64,000 nt of DNA from Rotaria macrura (GCA_900239685.1 OENT01000463.1:48017-112016), one strand, 5' to 3'. Numbered from the stretch's first letter, positions 10,903 to 23,333 are shown. Notes: generated by a model not told the origin, from the sequence alone. Numbers and translations: made by a program.

Positions 10903-13900
10903 CCGGACAGGATATGGTCCGACCTGGTCTTATGTAGTCTTCCAATTTGTAGTCGAACAGCTTGAAATCCAGGCGATAAAATTTCTTCAACTTGCAGAGA
11001 AGTGAATCTGGTAAGTGTTCGTACAATGATTGATATTGTAATTTTGTTCGACCTGTTGAAAAACGTTTTCCAAATTGCCAATCAGTCGATGTTACATTGA
11101 TACGTGACATGAGAACGGAGAGATCATCTTCTATTGTTTCGTACTTTCCGATGAAGTTATACTTGACTGTACATGCTTTGCACAATAATGAATATGGATG
11201 CCAATGAACATCTAGCAACTTTGAATCAGAGATTATGTACTGAATAAAATGTTCGAACAAGGGTACGGCTTTATCACACATTTCATTTTGCCATATTGAT
11301 ATTGCTTCTGTAGAGGTATTCATAAATGTACTCGTGTTGCTGAAATAGAATGCAGCGAATTTTTGACAAATTCTATGCCGAAACCCACGATATAACATGA
11401 AAGCTGAACCATTGAGAGGAACGATTTTGTCAGTGTAACCTGATGCCAGACGTTCGAGTGGATGGCGAACGAATATGAAACGAGTGAAACTATCTGACAA
11501 AATATCAGAATTATTCGGAAGAGACTTGATACGAATTAAAGGAAAGCCTTGCATTTGGTACACTGCCCACAGCTCGAATGGAATTGTATCGGATGAGTTT
11601 CTCAGACGCGATTCAAACAATGAGAGAAGAGATCGATAGTAGTCGGCAGATGATTCAAGATCACCCTAAGAAAAAGAAGTAAACTTGAAGATTGATCCCA
11701 AATATAAAGTTACATATTGTCTAGTGAGCAACCTCAATCTGAAGCAATAGTTCTCATGCTAAATTGTAAAATATGTCAATGACTAGCAAATAAGTATAGA
11801 CTGATAGATAAATGAAAGTGAACGTTCCTGTCGTTTAATTTTACCTTAACTTCTACCTATTCTTCGTTCTTTTTTTTTCATCAGAGCATACTTTCAACTG
11901 AATTACATAATTCATAAATAAGTATGTACAATGATGATTTTCTTGTTTTATAAAGAGATTTTATCACAGAAGTACATTAGACTAGCTGTACAAATCATAA
12001 AACATGATAAAATGTTCAATAGTCCTACGTCAGTCAATGCTTTGGTATCATCTTCGATTTTGAATGAGCTCTATTACGCATACGGAAATAATTACATGAG
12101 ATACCGTGGCTCTTTACTTCATTATCAAAACTTTAAACAAGACAAAAAGAGTACAGAAAAAGAACAATTGTTCGTAATTAGTTTCCACAAAGTGATAAAT
12201 TTATTTATACAAATCATTCATATAACAACACGTGACATTCTTTCAACGATGATGATTCTTCGCCGTTCCCAGGACGAACAATCCGACAGTCGGATCCTGT
12301 TGGATCCTAGCGGAAAATTATCGGATTTTATCGGATCCGATGGGAATTCCTGGGAAGTTGTCGGAATCCTTGGTATTGGATTCCGACAGGAAGTTGTCGG
12401 ATGTTGGAAAGTGTCGGAATGGCCCGGATCCTGTCGGAACCCTGAAAATCCACCACTTTCCGACATCCGACAACTTCCTGTCGGAATCCAATACCAAGGA
12501 TTCCGACGAATTCCGACAAATTCCCACCGGATCCGATGGGGTGAGTTCGACCTGGGTTCGTCTTTGTGAAAGTTTATCGCATCTGAATAAATTTAAACAT
12601 GAAGTCTCTATTTGATTCTAATTTACATATCCTTAAACAACTTTGACGCTTATAAACAGGCATTACCAATAGTCAAGTGACGATGAAAAGTTGAAATATT
12701 GACAATGAATTATAGGTTGCTAACTAATTTATACGTGAGAGAACGACTTCGAGTAAAAAAATACTCAAAATCCTAGAAATCCGTCCAAGCTTGACAAGAG
12801 TTATACCAATGTTTTTATGATCGATTCAATTGGTACTATAGTGCTTTTCCTTTGTATTACTTAATCATTTTTAATTATTGATGAATCATAGAAGAATCTA
12901 TACGTAACCTATCAACTTTATGTAAGAATTCTCCTCTTTCTAATGCCTGAACTTTCTTATTCCGACAATTTCTCAAGTTCACCGGGAGTGTTTTTCAGGA
13001 TTTCTTTCGGCTTCTATTTGGATCTTTTTTAAGATTATGAATACAAGATTCTACTGAGATCGATAATCGATTCTTTTTGTCTTTTTAACTTATATAGGAA
13101 TCATATAAATAGACCTAGTCAGTAAGTGTATCTCAATGAGAGAATGATCTCAAACGTAATAGAGCGGTGTATTGTAGTTGTGAATATAGTTAATGATTTA
13201 ATTCAGATAACTCCTCATGCAACAGGTAATCGCATCAAAGTCATAGAATTTTTGTAGCTACATGTATCATACCAGATTCTGTCATTTCTCGGTAGTATTC
13301 TGTTTCAAATCTTTCTAAAAGATCTGGATGTTTCATAAACATGCATATAAAAGATTTTCACTGGAATAAAAAATCTTGACCAAGCCTTGAAACTGTTGAA
13401 ATAAACCGCTGCTCATAGAAATAAAAAAGCAGTGATTGATACGTTTCATATTAATTATGGCATGCCAAAAACTGACAGCAAACATATGTCATTTACTGAT
13501 AGAATACTTGAAGTCATTTTATTTTTCTGTAAGCTGACAGTAGAATCGAGGCTCTCGATTTCTAAAGTATTTGATCATTATTCGTCTAATATCATAGTAG
13601 AACAATTTCCACTGAACTTCTTCTAACAATAATAAACAAAGATAATAGTAACATGAAGGGGTGACTGAACATTCCTCTGAATATTTTTCACCAGAGACAA
13701 GACAGCAGACTACACTTCTCATCATTTGAAATGGTAGATAAGAAAAATCGATTTTGACATCATAGAGGTATGTAGCAAGTTTACAATCAGTTTTAGCAAC
13801 GTTCGAAAAGCACACTGTTGATAGAGAATTAACATCGTGTGTCTATAGGAACGTGTATATTTACTGAATGATTATGTGAACATTGATTACGTGACCACAT

Positions 13901-14965
13901 TTTTGTATGCATTCAATGGATACTTTAAATACACACGACATCGATGAAAAGTCTAGGTTAGATAATTTACTAAGTTTTTATGATTTTATGTTTCTTTGTC
14001 TCTTATTTACAATAGTGAAATGGACTGTTGTTGATCGTGTGTCTAACGAAAAAAGGCAATCAATTTTTCTTTTCTACAGCGGTTATCGTCGCATGTCAGT
14101 ATTGACAGAAGTTCAATAAAACATTTTCTACTATGTTGTAAGACGAGTAATGACTAAATGCTGCAGAAATCTAGAACCTTGATTTTACTATCAGCATAGA
14201 GATAAAGAAGATTTAATCAACTAGTGTGAATGAAGCACAGATACTTCGTCGATACTTTTGATACAACTTGAAAACAATGGAGAAATCAACACATAGTCGA
14301 CCGTGAAGATACACTAGTAAGAAAAGAACATGGATTAATTGTCATCATCTTACTTTCTTCGATAGCGACAACATTTGACTCAAATATCCTGCATTGATTA
14401 TGGAGGAATAATTGAATTTTTCTTCAGATTTTCCATTGTTAGCTGATGCAGATGCGATCATAGGAAGCAGATCGTTGTGTATGTGAGCATATGTAATCAA
14501 AGTCAGAAAAGTTCTCGTTGCTACTTTTGGAACCGAGCAATAGATGAAAGATTGAGATGGAAGAGCGAAACTTAAATAATTCAGTATGACATCTCTGTGA
14601 ATATTAAATTGAGCATTTGAAGAATCGAACCCATCAACATTACATTCGTCCACTAGTAGTTTCTTACGTTGTTCATAAACCTGAGGGAAAGCAAACCCCA
14701 ATGAATTTGAACTTGAATCGATGACATTGTGTGTGAGAATTTTATGAAGAGCCATTGAAACTGGACGCAACACATTGGCTATACAATGAAAGAAATTCAG
14801 AGTAAAGTTATTATAAATTAAATATCCAGACAGTTTTCATAAAAAAAGAATACTCGTATTCAAAGTGAGCACGATAGAAGTAAAACTGGCGACCAAGCAA
14901 AGGATGGTAATGCAGAATTTGTGTCGACCACACACCCATAAAACCAAAAAAGTTGCTTTATTCAT
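10886..14965 (-). CDS. carbohydrate sulfotransferase paralogue B (3 exons, 438 aa)
   Basis: Same family and architecture as paralogue A: a predicted Golgi PAPS-dependent glycan sulfotransferase. Exons on the minus strand: 14965-14854, 14778-14354, 11665-10886. Exon 1 encodes the membrane anchor (around ITILCLVASFTSIVL). Exon 2 has the phosphosulfate loop IYCSVPKVATRTFL. Exon 3 has FVRHPLERLASGYTDK, HWHPYSLLC, YNFIGKYET and FSTGRTKLQYQSLY. Intron 1 is 75 bp (phase 1). Intron 2 is 2688 bp (phase 0; donor GTAAGA, acceptor CTTAG). Starting at 14965 gives a 112-bp exon 1, the same length as in gene A. Two further in-frame ATGs at 14986 and 15007 would add 7 or 14 residues. No disabling mutation was seen. 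About half the residues look identical to A and C by eye. Intron 2 carries a fold-back element at 12268-12556. Confidence 0.82.
12268..12556. mobile_element. CCCAGG-ended fold-back element built on a TCCGACA motif
   Basis: 289 bp. The ends are inverted repeats CCCAGGACGAAC and CCCAGGTCGAAC (11 of 12). Inside, two 81-bp arms (12333-12413 and 12454-12534) are near-perfect reverse complements, and TCCGACA recurs many times on one strand or the other. The flanks TTCGCCGTT (12259-12267) and TTCGTCTTT (12557-12565) agree at 7 of 9 positions, a possible target duplication. A diverged half-copy lies at about 22484-22625. It has no coding capacity and sits in intron 2 of sulfotransferase B. Confidence 0.6.
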
Positions 14966-15007
14966 GCTATGATCTTGTTTTCTCATACCAATATCGTGTC
15001 TTCTCAT

Positions 15008-16991
15008 TGCTCCGTTATAATACTACAAAAGAAGAATACAATCAGTTAAATATACTTATTTTTCGTGTCCATGAAATTTGCCAGTAAAACTGAAGAGCGC
15101 GCTAGGATGGGCATTCACATTTATAGAAGAACGATTACCATACTCGTTAGATATGTATTATTATTAAATATTATTTATATTAGACTCACAATGTCACATA
15201 CAGTTTCCTCTACAAAACAAGCATTATACATGATTGGATAAAAAACAAAGCAAACGAACTATTTATTGCACTCGAATCATCTGTTGAAACCTACTCATCA
15301 ATGAATAGAAGGATAATGTAGAAAAAAATTCGATCAAGGTCATGACTGTATCGCGAGCATACATGAATCGAACGTCCATATACGAAGAGAAACCTTCGGA
15401 TAGAATTAGTATCTACGTTATCCTTAAGTTCTGTTCAGTTTAATTTAGTATCGTTGTTGTCTCATTGAATGATCTTGTTCTCAGTTTTTTCATTATTGAA
15501 ATTAGTTAATCGCTTTGAAGAAAAATATTTTCAAAAGTTTTCATTTCGAAACGCTGTTAGTCATGCTGTGTATCGTAAGTTTGATAATGATTATTTACTT
15601 TTCTGTATAGAACAAGCTGTTTACTATTTTCATACCAAGTTGGTGTAATTGATCCAGTACTTTTTTTTTGTATTTATTGTTATACCTTCGAATGAGAACG
15701 CACGTAAATGATTTATACACGTTGCATACCAAATGATGCACTTCACTGATTCGCACACAGTGAGTCATACTGACGAAAAGAAATTCAAATATATTCGCAA
15801 TTCCGTTGATATCAATAAAAAAATGATAATAGCAAAAAAAATTGGAACTTTTTTTTTTTTACTATCATTCATAAGTATAAATAGATAAATTTACAACAAC
15901 ATTTTGATAAGTATTATTATGAGCATTTTATGTTAAGTTAATACAATGGCACGTGCTCTCTTCTACATCTAGCGAGAATCATTTTTTTTCTTCAAATCAA
16001 AATCACTGCAATTGTGATAACAGCTCAATAGATGAATCGAGCAGTCATTAAATACCGAATGTAACAATTGAAAATTCGTAAATAATAAGATAATCAAATG
16101 CATCCCGATTCTGTTTTAGAACCTTAACTGAATCTGTTGGATTAAAATGAAACTATCGAAATAAAAAAATCTTTCTTCGATGGAACTCTCTCTCGCCACC
16201 AACTCCATGCTCAGCATTAGTTTTATTCTATAAGTCCAACGAGTAGGATCAACAAATCATTTGATCAACGAGTTAGCGATTAATGCATTTTTTCTTTTCC
16301 TTTAATAAATCAAAAGCATTATCAAAAGGAATTTTCTCATGTCACACGATGGTTCTTACCAATTATCATAATATTATTTTTGTTACTCTACAGTGTATAT
16401 TATTCACATTATTTTTTATATTATATTTATTTTGTTCGTCGAGTCAGCTCTCATAATTAAATTTCTTTATTGACAGAAAGATCAAATAACATGTGTTTTT
16501 ATATAAAGTATAATTTTAAGTCCTATTCAACCGTAAAAAGAATGATTTTATCCACCGAACATTCAAACAACATGAAGGTACTTAGAAAAATTGTCAATTG
16601 CTCGTCATAACTTATTTCATTTGAAACACATTCACTAAAAAAATAGTTCTTTCAGAAAATCCAGTTCTTTTTTGTAGGTCTTCATCGTATGGGACCAGTT
16701 GTGTTTATTATTTGCTAGAGTGTGTGCATTTGCGTAGGTGTGAGATTTACTAGTTGTTTAAACGAAGGTATTATCGGTAACTATGATCGTACCCACACCC
16801 TTTCTCTCTGAAAAGAGAGAAAAAATCGTTTGATTAACGTTACAAGTTGATTTTGTAAATGCATCTCAAAAAGTATACATATCATGATTATGACTTACAA
16901 TCGTTGATATTCAATTGTAATTGTGACTAATTATTTAAATTTTTTTCGCAAAAAATGTGATTATTATCTATAAATGTTTTATTAAAATTCG
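15008..16991. other. gene-free AT-rich region upstream of sulfotransferase B
   Basis: Contains poly-T and poly-A tracts (for example around 15660 and 15850) but no supported gene. The promoter of sulfotransferase B should lie near its low-numbered end; no recognisable core element stands out. Confidence 0.45.
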
Positions 16992-17275
16992 TATGATTAT
17001 GGATAAGTGAAAAGTAAATCCACCAGGGATTTGTCCGGCAACATACTCCAAGTGGAACTCGTCATATGCTCTATCCAATGGTGTACTCATATTTGCAACA
17101 AATTGAAGTGAGATTTTATCATTAATAAATGGCTCCACAGAAACGACAGAAAATATTACTTTGAGTTGTTGCAAATATGAGTACACCATTGGATAGAGCA
17201 TATGACGAGTTCCACGTGGAGTATGTTGCCGGACAAATCACTGGTGGATTTACTTTTTACTTATCCATAATCATA
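16992..17275. repeat. inverted duplication of a coding-like exon
   Basis: Arms 16992-17101 and 17166-17275 (110 bp each) are reverse complements with only a few mismatches. They are separated by 64 bp. Each arm encodes, reading outward, a peptide starting MSTPLDRAYDEFH. The arms diverge abruptly beyond their ends, so this is a recent inverted duplication of a short segment. Confidence 0.8.
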
Positions 17276-17329
17276 TGGAGTTTCAGCAGTATTGTGGGAA
17301 TTTTAGTTGAATGGATTGATCGAGATTAG
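17177..17329 (+). CDS. 50-codon ORF with one hydrophobic segment (unrecognised)
   Basis: ATG at 17177, TAG at 17327-17329. The peptide begins MSTPLDRAYDEFH, has a GQITGGFT stretch and then a hydrophobic segment (FYLSIIIWSFSSIVGILV) that could span a membrane, and ends EWIDRD. The first two thirds are duplicated in inverted orientation on the minus strand at 17101-16992. There an unrelated tail (RILIKHL) replaces the hydrophobic end. It could be a first exon or an exon fragment of a membrane protein. I do not recognise the family. Confidence 0.25.
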   Translation: MSTPLDRAYDEFHVEYVAGQITGGFTFYLSIIIWSFSSIVGILVEWIDRD

Positions 17330-18264
17330 ATATATAAACACACTACTGCATAGATGTCATTGAGGTCTACTAGGAGCAAGAATTTGCAACAATTGTAGCA
17401 TACTCCGGTGAGAATTAGTGTTGAAATTACTCGAAGTGGGTGTCAACTTCACCTGCTTGTTTTTAAATATATTTTAATTGCTTATTACATGAGATTTAAT
17501 CCTAAGCGGCATATTCTATTAATTGTGTGGTTAATTTAAAACAGAGTGATCTTAATCTGTTATTTGTCTGGTTTAAAAATTTTTTACGACATCAATTTAT
17601 TGAATTTGATCATATTTTGATTAAATACCGTTGTTCCACGTATGAACTTGTTGATCTGTCAATTACCTGTTTACTATTTCATACCGACAAAGTGCTTATA
17701 CACAGAATGTATATTTATATTCAAATAATTTTCAATTTAAAAAAAATCACGAGAGAGACACTAGTGTTTAAAGGGAGCAGTGTTAAATAAAAGGTTTCAT
17801 ACGAAACAATATCGACACAAACGACATTTATGTTCACAATCACATTTAGAATAAATGAAGCCATGGATATTGAGGACGAATGGAGACAAGACGATACCTC
17901 CCCATAGTAGTATTAGCGAGTGCCAACCTGTAGTTCAAGCTCGTTTAGGCGTGTTCTGCCAGTTTGAGTGGTAGCTTCTTGATTATCTTAATAAGTAAAT
18001 CAAAAGTGAAAATTTCATCAAGAAAATTAGCAATCGCAATAAGAACATAGTATGAAATTTCGTTTATAAGTGTGTCCAATGATTGTATTGCCACAATATC
18101 GTGTGCACTCAAGAGACATATAACTCCTTCATTTATCTAGCTAAACTAAGTCTTTTGTTTTTTATTTGAAAGAGTCTAGCATTAAGTTTTCTTTCTCTAC
18201 TACAAAGTTCAATCAATACTATTCGAAAATATTATCGCTAGCTTCACTGGAAACATACGAGCAT

Positions 18265-18745
18265 CTCATGAAATCTTCAACAAACAGCATGATACGTTTC
18301 TGTTTTGGTTTGTTAGAAATTTCATTCGTCATTCTATTCATTAAAGTATTGAAATGTGACTGTAGAAAATATATCCATGATATTGCAACTGATAATCGAG
18401 GAGCCCACAATATTTGTCCACTCGTTTTAGTTCAACTGCTTTCGAAAATTTTACTTAATAAAACACAGATTGATTTTCAAGAGAGTACCGTAAGCTAACT
18501 CTTTCTAGTCGAGAATACTTTTTGTAATAAAATATTTCACAGAAGCTATTCTTCCATTGAAAATCATCTATAGATGTTGAACTGAAATGAGTGGACAAAT
18601 ATTATGAACTCCTCAATCATCAGATTCAATATTATGAGCATCCACTCAATAGCCGTATCTCAATACTTTAAGGAATAGAATGACGAAAGAAATTTCAAAT
18701 AAACCAAAAGAGGAATATATCATGCTGTACGTTGAAGACTATTTT
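18265..18745. repeat. inverted pair of a dispersed repeat (arms about 157-159 bp)
   Basis: Left arm 18265-18423 and right arm 18589-18745 are diverged reverse complements, about three quarters identical by eye. Both can be read as ...EISNKP-(K)-...IML-VED. A third related piece occurs at about 33555-33650 (WIMLFIEDY). Some differences look codon-like, so the source may be a coding segment, but no family is recognised. Confidence 0.55.
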
Positions 18746-19139
18746 TGAACAGTATTGATGAACTTTTGCATTAGAGAAAGAAAATTAATACTAGATTCTT
18801 ACAAAAAAAAAATATTCTGACTACTTCAGATAAAAACCCTCCATAATTTATCGTTTCCCACAGATTTGTCACAAAATTGAGTCCATGTTACATTTTTTAC
18901 AATGAAACATCTTGATAAAAGAGCAATCTTGTCGACCGAAGAATAGAGAATGTTCCAAGAGTCAGTAGATGCATTTATAGACGAAATTTCGGAGTGAACT
19001 TTCTTTAATCTTATTGTAAGTTCAAACGATGAGTCAGAGATCGAATGATTTTCATATAAGAAAGATTTCAACAACGAAGATCCTTAGTTTTGAATCACGA
19101 AAATTATAAAAATGCAATATCATCTACAGGTTATCCATA

Positions 19140-20129
19140 TCAGTTATGTTCAAATTCACAAAAAAGTAATTTACTTGGTTTGAATTGTTTCCATGTATTG
19201 GTCACACGTTGAAAAAAGATGCCATAAAATAATGGACTTGTTAGAATATTGACAGGAAATGATTTCGCAAAATTTAAATAATATATAATAAGAGAAAGTT
19301 GATTTAAAAATGATTCAACAGCCATCCTATAAACTCCTTTTGATACATTTTGCGTAATTAGACTATACCCCAAGTAGCCAGAACGAAATAAGGTCAGTAT
19401 CATACCTATACCAACTTGTAAGAGCATGATCTTAATTAGCTGGCGATCAATTCTGTGTAGTCGAGTTCCTTGACTTCGCACATTTTCTACACGATTTCGT
19501 GATGCACGAACATTTAAGAAAGTAATGAGAACAGCAACCGACATGATTGCATAACATGAAATTGAGCTGAACGCAAAAATGAAGAAGCTGAAAACCGTAG
19601 CATACAGAGTATATTTTGGTATGCATACGTATATGTGATTATTTGGATCTACCAAAAGTAAATCAAAATAAATGAGCATGTGACAATAAGAAAGTAGAGC
19701 GAAAATGATAGTGAAAACTGCAGTGTAGCGAGCAATCGAAATTCTACTTAATCGACGCCAAGCTGTTGAGTTTGATGTCAGGAAACATCGATCGACCGCC
19801 ATCATCATTATAAAAAGAGTAGCCAATGCTGGTAAAACCACAGCCAAATATGTTCGACATTTGCAAAAAGCAGCTGATTGACTTGGTAGTAAATAAGCAT
19901 AATGATTGCTCATTAGATTTGTTACATCACAAAACATTAGATACATCATATCGAATATTGTTGAACATAATAAATAGAAAGCGCATGCATTTTGACGCAA
20001 TTGTCTCGATGTGAATGTTACTATATTACATAAACTACCCAATGTTCCAATAATAATGGTGAAGTATGGGACATATAATGTTATTCCACTGATAACTTTA
20101 TTAAGTGTTTGAATTGAACTGTCGGTCAT
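19140..20129 (-). CDS. rhodopsin-like GPCR (single exon, 329 aa)
   Basis: Predicted seven-helix cell-surface receptor of class A, resembling the large FMRFamide-receptor-like family of bdelloids. ATG at 20129. TM1 has the GTLGSLCNIVTF pattern with the conserved Asn. TM2 contains MMYLMFCDVTNL. TM3 starts after a Cys (FCKCRTYLAV) and ends in AVDRC, replacing the usual DRY. Intracellular loop 3 is basic (RASRNRVENV to RLHRIDRQL) and leads into TM6. TM7 ends FPVNILTSPLFYGIFF, a diverged NPxxY. The length is normal for the group and there are no internal stops. Lack of introns is common in this family. The ligand is unknown. A decayed relative is at 51.4-52.1 kb. Confidence 0.85.
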   Translation of the reverse strand: MTDSSIQTLNKVISGITLYVPYFTIIIGTLGSLCNIVTFTSRQLRQNACAFYLLCSTIFDMMYLMFCDVTNLMSNHYAYLLPSQSAAFCKCRTYLAVVLPALATLFIMMMAVDRCFLTSNSTAWRRLSRISIARYTAVFTIIFALLSYCHMLIYFDLLLVDPNNHIYVCIPKYTLYATVFSFFIFAFSSISCYAIMSVAVLITFLNVRASRNRVENVRSQGTRLHRIDRQLIKIMLLQVGIGMILTLFRSGYLGYSLITQNVSKGVYRMAVESFLNQLSLIIYYLNFAKSFPVNILTSPLFYGIFFQRVTNTWKQFKPSKLLFCEFEHN

Positions 20130-20761
20130 GCTGACTGATGCTACTTTGCAATATAGATAGGATGAATATAGCAGTGTGCGCTCAGACTTAGTGTCACGAA
20201 ACGAATGAATAATAAGAAAAGAAAAAATCTTTTTTTTAATTATGACAGGATTTAAACAGGAAAAAATTGGAATGATTTAATTTTCTCAATCAGTATAATG
20301 CTTGTAAGTAGGGCTTTCTGAGCATTTTCAGAAAATCAATTCTCTAAAAGTAACTTTTATCAAATTTTAAAATGATTGTAGTAAATCTTATGTAACGATT
20401 TCGAGCAAAAACTTTCAAGCCCATTATCAGAATCTAGAGAACGTATGTTACTCTTACGTAGATAAAACATTTTCATATAGAAATTGAGTTACAATAAATT
20501 AACTAATCATAAAGAAATGAATTTTTTTTAAATATGAAATGCATTTATAACGAAATATTTTATGAACTTACTAAAAATATCTATTTGATCAACAATAAAG
20601 TTTCCAGTCACGACAAATAGTAGATGTATGTATTAGATTAGTGTGAGACTAGATGCTTCACTATGGTAAAATTTTAGATAAAGGAAGCAGGATAGCGAAA
20701 AAGACGAGTTCATTCTCCTGATGAACGAAAATGAAACATCGGCATTTCAACGAATACTATG
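20130..20761. other. 5' flank of the GPCR gene
   Basis: AT-rich sequence upstream of the minus-strand GPCR. No gene or repeat beyond homopolymer runs is supported. Confidence 0.4.
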
Positions 20762-20945
20762 ACTAACATGCGAAGCAAAAGTCTTTTGACAAATGTCCCA
20801 CTCTCGTGGACCGTCTTGCTGACTTCTAGACCAATCAAAATTTTTTGCGTTGGAAAGAGTAAAGTCTGAACTTCAAATTTTCTACCAAACATATTTTCAC
20901 AGAATGAATATGAGAAGGAGGAAAAATCAAAAAACAAACACCTAC
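20762..20945 (-). repeat. left copy of an inverted repeat pair (partner at 23152-23333)
   Basis: The reverse complement of this segment matches 23152-23333 at about 75% by eye. The shared core reads ATTGGTCTAGAAGTC, and the opening frame is IGLEVxKT in both. The copies point away from each other with about 2.2 kb between them. They could be remnants of terminal inverted repeats of a larger element or two insertions of the same repeat. Confidence 0.55.
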
Positions 20946-21445
20946 GCACCTTGAAAAGTTTGTATTTCTTAATTATCTCCAGTTTTAATTATCAAACTTA
21001 AACAAACAATATGCCAAATTTGTAACGCATCAAAAACTCTATCGATATCCACATTGGTGAACGTGTTAAATCTGTTCTTGAATCTTTAATCAAACAAGTT
21101 TTAAGCATGAATGTTTTGTAAAATCGAATCTGTTGCAAAAATCATGACATTGCAAGATTGTCACTCATCGTCTTCGGAAATTATGCAGGAACTCAATTCA
21201 TTTTGTGCTATTTGCTCCAAATATGTCAGATCGTAGAAATTTTGCACAAAAGAAACAAGTAGCGTCTATCTAATGATAGACTGAGTCCCTTTTATGAAAA
21301 GTTCTATGAACTCTTGGATAATTGAAAAAGATTCTAGTCATCTTTTGAACATATAAATATCATGCTGTTCATGAAATAAGATAATCAATTTTGTTTTACC
21401 ATACCTCAGGATCATTGGATAGGTATATTGGCAAGGGTCTATGAT

Positions 21446-22640
21446 TGCCCAGGACGAAGCTGCTCAAGAGGGTGTTATAAACCGTCTGAAAGAGCAGTTC
21501 TAACATCACGTAATTAAACTTCTGGTCATCTTGATTCCCCCAAATAATCAAAAGTAATGTTTAGTTGACCCCTACCAAGGAATGGAACCGGTCCCGGGTG
21601 AACCGTTTGAAAACGTTTATTTAAAACATGTTATTTTAATCATTTTCTCAGATTTTCTTCAACAAGATTCATAATGATGAGTGTCTTTTACATGTGCTAC
21701 TAATCTATATATATTTCAAATCTGGAGCCATTTCTTCTAAAAGTCTTTTTTTCTGAAAATTCGAAATTTTTTCGCCGGAGTTTCAGGTGTAGGACATGCG
21801 ACTCTAATCGATCAGTTGGATTTTTTAACTGGCCGGATCAGACTGGTTTACGATTTCTCAATCGATTGCCGCCCGAGCTGGCAGTTTTAATTCTATTTCA
21901 TCCACTTTCGAGATTCTCTAAAATATTTTTTCAAAGTAGTACTCCACAGTCTTACTTTGTCTTAGAAGCTTGATGAGAAAAACGTAATCGTTCCAAATGT
22001 CTGCATTCATGATGTGATTGATTAAGTCGAATTGCATGGATAGCTCTATCCAACTATTAACTGATTGATCTAATAGCTGGAGCTGAGTTTGTCAGTTTCT
22101 ATCATATATTGACCATATGAAACACTTTTCGAGCAGTGAGTTCCTTCGTTTTCTGTTATTTATGCCCGAATTTCACTGGTTTGACACCGATTTATAACTG
22201 ACCGGAGGATCGTTTGGGATTATGTCCAGCCTGCCCGGACTATGTTAAAAATTACTTATTGGTTTCTACTCTGCTCTTACCCACTGATTACGTAATCATG
22301 GAAAAAATGTTTTTCTTGATAGAAGGAAACTTCTATTCAAAAGGGATACAATACTTCTACTTTTTCGTTTACGTAATACATGGAGACCCCCTCAGGCATC
22401 GTGATCAAAAGTAAGGATTCGAAGACCCCTTCTCCCTCCCCCTAAAAAATAAATTAAGTAGCACTTGAACTATCCAAAGGCGTCGGAATCCCAGTATTCC
22501 GACCCGGGTCACGATCATTCCGACATCCGACAACTTCCTATTGGAATCCAATATCCAGGATTGTGACAACTTCCAGCAGATTTCTATCGGATTCGATAGT
22601 TTTACAATAGGATCCAACGGAGTTCACGAATTGGATCAGC
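21446..22640. other. GC-richer interval, possible degenerate mobile element
   Basis: Starts with CCCAGGACGAA, matching the left terminus of the 12268 fold-back element, and ends just past a diverged copy of that element's TCCGACA hairpin. Base composition is less AT-rich than the surroundings, and motifs such as ACTGGCCGGATC and ACTGACCGGAGGATC recur. There is no coding region I can identify. The right terminus is not clear. Confidence 0.25.
22484..22625. repeat. diverged half-copy of the TCCGACA fold-back element
   Basis: Matches the right half of the 12268-12556 element, including CATCCGACAACTTCC, GGAATCCAATA and CAGGATT in the same order, and ends near GAGTTC. The left arm is missing or eroded. 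This shows that the element is dispersed rather than unique. Confidence 0.6.
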
Positions 22641-22819
22641 AGTTCAGAGTCGTCTATAAAATCTGATGTCAAATTTTTCAGTCGTCAAACTTCTCTTCAT
22701 TATTCATCATACAATTGGTGTAATCTTCACAAATAATATCAATGTGAATGTCAATATGACATTTCACTATTTTTTTATTATCTTTTTCGCGCTTTGTAGA
22801 CACATACACAAAACAAATT

Positions 22820-22899
22820 AATTTTCTTCATAAGACTCTTTATATTTCATAAAAGAGAATAATTTTCATCATAAGACTCTTTATTTCATAAAAGAGAAT
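22820..22899. repeat. tandem duplication, 41 and 39 bp
   Basis: Two adjacent copies of a unit containing CATAAGACTCTTTAT and CATAAAAGAGAAT, differing by a 2-bp deletion and one substitution. Confidence 0.85.
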
Positions 22900-23151
22900 A
22901 ATCCAAGCAATACTTTTGATCGTTGTGAAACGGGCAGAAAAAAAGAACGATCAAGTTGTCTAGTCTCTTTCAGACAAAGTTAGATTTTGGTACAATATCC
23001 AAGAATGAATTTAGCTTCAAATATACCATTGAAAAGAACACTCTTTATTATGCAAAATCATCATGAAACGCGTTATCTCATTTCTCTTCTGCTGAAAAGA
23101 AACTAATAGAAATGGATGTTGTTCGATTGTGAAGTTGCAAGAACATTTTTA

Positions 23152-23333
23152 GAGGTATTTATTTGTTGGTTTTTCCTCCTTCGCAGATTCGTTCTGTGAA
23201 AATATGCTTGGTAAAAAAGTTTTTGTTCAAACTTTCCTCTTTCAAACAAAAAAGAAGTTTGATTGGTCTAGAAGTCTGCAAGACGCTATCAGAGAGCTTG
23301 AAATTTGTCCAAAGACTCTTGCATCAGCTATTA
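23152..23333 (+). repeat. right copy of an inverted repeat pair (partner at 20762-20945)
   Basis: See the partner at 20762-20945. This copy lies in a 91-codon open frame starting near 23163, but the frame outside the shared part has no recognised motif. Confidence 0.55.

Noticed and set aside
12268..12556. TCCGACA repeats as a CRISPR-like array
   Set aside because: Spacing is irregular, the motif occurs on both strands in a palindrome, there are no unique spacers, and the setting is an animal intron.
17102..17165. The 17 kb and 50 kb palindromes both have a 64-bp loop, suggesting a common mechanism
   Set aside because: The loops share no sequence and two cases are too few; equal length is probably coincidence.
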